From positions 310,001 through 374,000 of the forward strand of contig NZ_CP082301.1 in NCBI RefSeq assembly GCF_019880305.1: a DNA stretch of 64,000 bases. Direction: 5' to 3'. This stretch comes from Streptomyces decoyicus (GTDB lineage Bacteria > Actinomycetota > Actinomycetes > Streptomycetales > Streptomycetaceae). Position numbers and translations under genes: made by a program. The notes below the pieces were generated by a model that was not told the origin of the DNA, did no database searches, and saw only the letters and a program-made list of their open reading frames with translations. This document shows positions 59,998-64,000 of this stretch, piece after piece (the first letter of the stretch is position 1; every line of letters begins with the position of its first letter).

Positions 59998-60798
59998 TCA
60001 GCCGACCGATTCCCGTTCGTCGGAGTAGATCACCAACGTCTGTTCCGGCTGTTCGGCCAGGTGAAATGCGGTATACGCGAAGTCGATCGCGCCGCGTCCC
60101 GGGCGCCGCAGCCGTTTCCGTCCGCCGCGCCGGGCCTGCACGTCGTATCGCGGCCACCAGTCGCGCACTTCCGGGCTGCCCGCGTTGAGCTCGTCGATCA
60201 GCCGGGTGTATCGGGGGTCGCCGGGGTGGCGTCCGGCCAGCGTGCGCAGCCGCGCGAGCAGGCCGCGCGCCTCGGGCTCCCAGTCGACCAGAACCTCCCG
60301 GGCCGCAGGTTCGAGGAACACCCAGCGGGCGAAGTTCGCCGGTCGGTCCGCGGCCGCGGTGAGGCCCGGGAACAGCTCGTCGGCCGCCTGGTTGTAGCTG
60401 AGCACGTCATAGTTGCCGCCGATGATGTACGCCGGGTGCGGCTGGATCAGGAGCGGGACGGCCGCCACTTCGGCGGCGAGCGGCTCGGGTTCCTCGGCCT
60501 CGGCCGCCGGTGTGTGACCGGCGAGCTGGAAGAGGTATCCGCGTTCGTGGCGGTCGAGCCGCAGCGCCGAGGCGAGGGCGTCGAGCACCTGGTCCGAGGC
60601 GCGGATGTCCCGGCCCTGTTCGAGGTACGTGTACCAGGTGGCACTGATCCCTGCGAGCAGTGCGAGCTCCTCGCGGCGGAGTCCCGGGGTCCGGCGGCGA
60701 CCGGTCTGGGGCAGGCCGACCTCGGCGGGGGTGATCCGCTCTCTGCGGCTGCGCAGGAAAGCACTCAGCTCACGGCGTTGATCCGGCTGTTTCGGCAT
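59998..60798 (-). CDS. XRE regulator with MmyB-like ligand domain
   Basis: 266 residues. The HTH is RRTPGLRREELALLAGISAT, then WYTYLEQGRDIRASDQVLDA; the 110-260 region is the MmyB-like PAS-type domain (AYIIGGNYDVLSYNQAADEL, NFARWVFLEPAAREVLVDWE). In Streptomyces these regulators usually sit divergent to an SDR gene and repress it until a ligand, possibly an acyl compound, binds. That is the layout here: 216 bases separate it from the SDR at 61015. ATG 60798 with GAGGTG is preferred over ATG 60810. Confidence 0.92.
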   Translation of the reverse strand: MPKQPDQRRELSAFLRSRRERITPAEVGLPQTGRRRTPGLRREELALLAGISATWYTYLEQGRDIRASDQVLDALASALRLDRHERGYLFQLAGHTPAAEAEEPEPLAAEVAAVPLLIQPHPAYIIGGNYDVLSYNQAADELFPGLTAAADRPANFARWVFLEPAAREVLVDWEPEARGLLARLRTLAGRHPGDPRYTRLIDELNAGSPEVRDWWPRYDVQARRGGRKRLRRPGRGAIDFAYTAFHLAEQPEQTLVIYSDERESVG

Positions 60799-61014
60799 GG
60801 TGGATGGCACCTCTGGTTCCAGAATAAACGCGCTCTGTATACCAGGCTAAAGACATCGCAGACTGGTCCTTGAGTCGGGGGTGCAGCCCTCACCGAGGGC
60901 CGGTGGACGACCCGTCCCGGCGTCCGGCGCCCCTGGCGCGCGGACGGGTTCCGGCGCTTGCCCGGATCCCGGTAACAACCGGAACCCGGTAACGAGAGAG
61001 AAGAGGAAGCCGTC

Positions 61015-61770
61015 ATGTCGGAAACAGGCATCACGTCGGGGATCGACGGGAAGGTCGTGGCGATCACGGGAGCCAGCAGTGGCATCGGAGAGGCGACCGC
61101 CCTGCTGCTCGCCGAGCGAGGCGCGCGGCTCGTCCTGGGGGCGCGGCGGTCCGAGCGGCTCGCGGATCTGGTGGCCCGGATCGAGAAGGCGGGTGGTTCG
61201 GCCGTGCAGACGCGCACGGACGTGACCCGGCGGGACGACCTGCACGCCCTGGTCGCGCTGGCCGGTGAGCGATTCGGCCGGCTCGACGTGCTGGTCAGCA
61301 ATGCCGGCGTCGGTACGGTCTCGCCGCTCGACGATCTGCGCGTCGACGAGTGGGACCGGATGATCGACGTCAACGTCAAGGGTGTGCTGCACGGAATCGG
61401 TGCCGCGCTACCGGTCTTCCGGGCGCAGGGCGCCGGACACTTCATCACCACTGCGTCCACGGCCGCGTTGCGCATCGTGCCGAACATGGCGGTCTACGCC
61501 GGTACGAAGTTCGCGGTGCGCGCCCTTTGCGAAGGCCTGCGCCAGGAGGCCGGCGACTCCCTGCGGGTGACCACCGTCTCGCCCGGCATAGTGGGCACCG
61601 ACTTCGCCGAGGCAACTACGAATCCGCAGGTCAGAGCGCAGATCACGGAGACCCGGGACCGGATCGCGATTCCGCCTGAGGCCATCGCCCGGGCCATCGC
61701 GTTCGCGATCGAGCAGCCGGCCACGGTCGATGTGAACGAGATCGTCGTCCGGCCCACCGCCCAGAGCTGA
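61015..61770 (+). CDS. SDR-family oxidoreductase
   Basis: 251-residue classical short-chain dehydrogenase. TGASSGIGEATALLLAERGA is the cofactor loop (Arg-rich second strand end, GARRSERL, favours NADP), NAGVG the structural motif, and S...Y-x3-K the active site (TTASTAALRIVPNMAVYAGT, then KF). NVKGVLHGIGAALPVF fits the clavulanate-dehydrogenase-like subgroup. The substrate is unknown. ATG 61015 has GAGAGAAGAGGAAG upstream. It is under likely control of the divergent MmyB-type regulator. Confidence 0.93.
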   Translation: MSETGITSGIDGKVVAITGASSGIGEATALLLAERGARLVLGARRSERLADLVARIEKAGGSAVQTRTDVTRRDDLHALVALAGERFGRLDVLVSNAGVGTVSPLDDLRVDEWDRMIDVNVKGVLHGIGAALPVFRAQGAGHFITTASTAALRIVPNMAVYAGTKFAVRALCEGLRQEAGDSLRVTTVSPGIVGTDFAEATTNPQVRAQITETRDRIAIPPEAIARAIAFAIEQPATVDVNEIVVRPTAQS

Positions 61771-61810
61771 CGCTCCTCCCCCGTGAGCCGTTCTGCGGCC
61801 CGGACCGTGC

Positions 61811-61837
61811 GGGGAGTCCGCTGCGACGGGACTCCCC
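61811..61837 (+). terminator. Hairpin terminator after SDR gene
   Basis: GGGGAGTCC pairs with GGACTCCCC around a 9-base loop, 40 bases after the stop at 61770. Confidence 0.7.
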
Positions 61838-62181
61838 CACTGGCCCTGGCCCTCGCGCCCTGGCCGAGGTTTCGTCACGCGCACAACTCACCGGTCATCC
61901 GACCGATGTGGGGACTGACACGGCACCGGAGGCTGAGCGGGAGAGCGCACCTCACGTGGGGCGGCCGTACCGCGGTCCTCCGCCATCCCGCCGAGGGCCG
62001 TCCGGCACAGGGACGACCACCAGGAGGGGTGTGGGCGTCATGGGAATGACTGTCACAAGGACACCGCCGAGGACAGTCATCGTCAGCCGTTCGTCACGTC
62101 ATCACCGCTGACCCGGCCGTCAAGGACGACCCACACCCGTGGGGTGCCCCGCCAACGAGTTCCTTCCGGCAAGGAGATGCG
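61838..62181. other. Intergenic, probable promoter of the secreted dioxygenase
   Basis: No gene is supported in these 344 bases. AAGGAGATG directly before 62182 is the ribosome site of the next gene. I could not fix promoter boxes. Confidence 0.45.
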
Positions 62182-62940
62182 ATGCGCTACGCCGACGATA
62201 CGAGCCCGGGGGCTGCGACCGGTCCGCAGCCCCCGTCACGGGCAGACAGCGAGCAGGGAAGTTCGAGGAGGTCCTTCATCAGGTCCACTTCCGTCGGCGT
62301 GACCTCGGTCGCGCTCGGGGCGGGCGTGGCTTCCATGGCCGGCCCTGCGGCCGAGGCCGCGGAGACGGGCCGGCCCTCGTCGCCCCGCCGCGCGACGCTT
62401 CCTCTCGCCGTCACCCCGGCCTGCTCGGGCCAGGAAACCCCGGCGTCCATCGAGGGTCCGCTGTTCAAGCCCAACTCCCCCACGCGGGGCGACCTGATCA
62501 CGTCGGCGACGCGCGGAGTACGGATCGACCTCAGCGGAGTCGTGTACGACACCACCTGCACACCGCTGCCCGAAACGCTCATCGAGTTCTGGCAGTGCGA
62601 TCAGAACGGCGACTACGACACTTCGGGGTTCTCGCTCCGCGGGCATCAGTACACGGACAGCCGGGGCGGCTATCTGCTCCGGACGATCATTCCCCGGGAC
62701 TACTGGGGCCGTTGGGGCCGACGGGCACCGCATATCCACACGCAGGTGCAAGCGTCCGGCGGCCCCGTCCTCGTCACCCAGCTGTACTTCCCCGACGACA
62801 CCCAGGCGTACGGCAGGGACTTCGCCGCCCTCAACGCCGCCGACCGGCTGTTCAACCGCGCCTGCACCATCGGCCTCACCGGCCCGAAGGACGGCCGCTA
62901 CACCGGCACATTCGACTTCGTGATCACTACCACGGTCTGA
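62182..62940 (+). CDS. Tat-exported intradiol ring-cleavage dioxygenase-like protein
   Basis: 252 residues. A twin-arginine leader (SSRRSFIRSTSVGVTSVALG) precedes a catechol/protocatechuate-dioxygenase-like beta sandwich: SIEGPLFKPNSPTRGDLI, GVVYDTTCTPLPETLIEFWQ, CDQNGDYDTSGF with the first ligand Tyr, and RDYWGRWGRRAPHIHTQVQA with the second Tyr and the two His ligands of Fe(III). Extracellular members in actinobacteria act on lignin-type catechols. A GGYLLRTIIP strand is also conserved. AAGGAG precedes the ATG. Seventy-three bases later the secreted propeller gene starts, likely in one transcript. Confidence 0.9.
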   Translation: MRYADDTSPGAATGPQPPSRADSEQGSSRRSFIRSTSVGVTSVALGAGVASMAGPAAEAAETGRPSSPRRATLPLAVTPACSGQETPASIEGPLFKPNSPTRGDLITSATRGVRIDLSGVVYDTTCTPLPETLIEFWQCDQNGDYDTSGFSLRGHQYTDSRGGYLLRTIIPRDYWGRWGRRAPHIHTQVQASGGPVLVTQLYFPDDTQAYGRDFAALNAADRLFNRACTIGLTGPKDGRYTGTFDFVITTTV

Positions 62941-63013
62941 ACAGCCGGCGGTCGGGCGCTCACCAGTCGCCGCCGCCGCTCGGATCCGAGCCCCCAGACA
63001 AGAGGAAGTCCGT

Positions 63014-64000
63014 ATGCCATCGAGTACCTCCCTGCCCCGGCGGCGTCCCGGCCGGGGGCCGCTGCTGGCGGCGCTGGCCGTCACCGTGGCCACCGGAACG
63101 CTGGTGCTGACCGGCCTGAACGGTGAACCGGCCGCGTCCGCGGCCACGACGATGCCTGCCTCGTCCCACACCGCCCCCGACTCGTCCCCCGCCTCCTCCG
63201 CGTCACGCGCCGACCGATGGCAGACGACGCCGGTGCCCGTGGCGAAGGGCGATCTCACCGCGATAGCGGCGCTGAGCGACCAACAGGCCTGGGCGGTGGG
63301 CTACCGGCTGAAGAGTGCCACCGCTCTCGAGGCCGTCGCACTGCGCTGGAACGGTACGTCCTGGGCCCAGGAGTCCACCCTGCCGGAGAACAGCTTTCCG
63401 CAGGCCCTCGCCGTCCGGACGGCTTCCGATATCTGGGCGGTGGGCAGCGCGTCGGTGCACTGGGACGGCACCAACTGGACCACCCACCAACTGGACCGCG
63501 ACCCGGGCGGGCGGGTCGTTCCCGACGCCGTGACGACGACATCCGACGGGAAGGCCTGGACGGTGGGCCGGGCGATGGACCGGTCGGTCAAGGACGGAGT
63601 CCCCGCCATCCAGTCATGGGACGGCAAGAGCTGGCACCGGCAGGCCCTGCCCGACGTCGGCAAGGGCGAACTCAGCAGCGTAACCGCCGTCGCTCCGGAC
63701 GATATCTGGGCGGCCGGCGCCGCGTACGCCGCCGACGCGAAGTCGCCGCAGACGGCGCTGCTGCTGCACTGGGACGGCACCAGCTGGAAGCGTGTCACCG
63801 CGCCCGGCCCGGAGGACTCCCACACCTGGCTCGGCGGGATCACCGCGTTCGCCGCCGACGACATCTGGGCGGTGGGCGGCAGTACGTCCGGCAGCACGGA
63901 GCGTCCCTTCGCCGTCCACTGGAACGGCACAGCCTGGACCACGGCCACGACGCCGAACGTGGCCGACGGCCGGCTGCGCGCCGTCGGCAAGGCGGGTGAC
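63014..64000 (+). CDS. Secreted beta-propeller-like protein (partial, 3' end outside window)
   Basis: Open from ATG 63014 (AGGAAG upstream) to the window end, at least 329 residues. A signal peptide covers residues about 10-45 (GPLLAALAVTVATGTLVLTG, ending ASAA). The rest repeats a module of about 50 residues with DIWAVG or DIWAAG, then HWDGT.W or RWNGTSW, seen at least five times: AWAVG, DIWAVGS, AWTVG, DIWAAG, DIWAVGG. This is the pattern of secreted propeller repeat proteins of Streptomyces. Function is probably binding; no catalytic motif is visible. Confidence 0.85.
   Translation, partial: MPSSTSLPRRRPGRGPLLAALAVTVATGTLVLTGLNGEPAASAATTMPASSHTAPDSSPASSASRADRWQTTPVPVAKGDLTAIAALSDQQAWAVGYRLKSATALEAVALRWNGTSWAQESTLPENSFPQALAVRTASDIWAVGSASVHWDGTNWTTHQLDRDPGGRVVPDAVTTTSDGKAWTVGRAMDRSVKDGVPAIQSWDGKSWHRQALPDVGKGELSSVTAVAPDDIWAAGAAYAADAKSPQTALLLHWDGTSWKRVTAPGPEDSHTWLGGITAFAADDIWAVGGSTSGSTERPFAVHWNGTAWTTATTPNVADGRLRAVGKAGD

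Noticed and set aside
1..64000. CRISPR arrays, tRNA or rRNA genes, transposases, integrases, phage genes
   Set aside because: None seen on either strand; the tandem arrays present have short units without spacers.

Overview
The window is high-GC actinobacterial DNA. Third-position GC is strong, GTG starts are common, Tat-type signals and secreted proteins are frequent, and regulator families (LuxR/LAL, TipA-like MerR, XRE, sigma factor) match Streptomyces. There are no rRNA, tRNA, CRISPR, transposase or phage genes. The mix of secreted enzymes, regulators, one biosynthetic operon, one conflict-type operon and several decayed genes suggests an accessory part of a Streptomyces chromosome, probably toward an arm (inference).

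Layout. 1-2.2 kb: cytochrome bd oxidase genes cydA and cydB (cydB runs off the left edge). 2.2-4.35 kb: repeat-rich DNA and a decayed hydroxyarylate decarboxylase locus (vdcD intact, vdcB broken, vdcC absent, AraC relic). 4.36-6.75 kb: LuxR regulator divergent from a quinone oxidoreductase. 7-11.5 kb: secreted M64 peptidase, then an unusual sigma factor fused to a zinc anti-sigma motif, a membrane segment and a CAP domain, divergent from a second CAP protein. 11.6-13.1 kb: hydrolase lipoprotein and MarR regulator. 13.1-19.85 kb: a tightly coupled seven-gene minus-strand operon (two O-methyltransferases, thermostable-haemolysin-like protein, acyl-adenylating enzyme, Fe/2OG dioxygenase, NTF2-like protein, amidohydrolase) that looks like an uncharacterised small-molecule pathway. 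20-26.3 kb: flavodoxin-like reductase, TipA-like regulator, a small secreted protein behind a consensus CRP site, a disrupted TrmO/TsaA-like gene, a DUF3662-only protein, GNAT and HIT proteins.

26.3-33.5 kb holds the strongest candidate for an undescribed system: six genes in one minus-strand operon encoding a TIR protein, a large STAND-like NTPase with helical repeats, an unknown protein, a vWA/OmpA lipoprotein and two membrane proteins, with an XRE regulator just upstream. The TIR tail and the NTPase N-terminus share a short NGSG-type motif.

35.4-47.1 kb: MFS transporter, FabV enoyl reductase, anti-sigma-type ATPase, CPBP protease, NCS1 permease, a secreted beta-helix protein under a LacI-like operator, and a GH15 enzyme. 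47.1-55.8 kb: ArsR regulator, frameshifted secreted lipase, HAD hydrolase, secreted trypsin-like protease, K+ channel, MmcQ protein, a 52-residue protein, a Clp-N/HTH protein with an apparently leaderless operator-overlapped promoter, a pseudogene and a DDN-like reductase. 55.9-64 kb: large LAL regulator, Eis-like acetyltransferase, MmyB-type regulator divergent from an SDR, a Tat-exported intradiol dioxygenase and a secreted beta-propeller protein cut by the right edge.

At least five loci carry visible lesions (frameshifts, nonsense codons or deletion scars), so either the region is decaying or a few homopolymer errors remain in the sequence.
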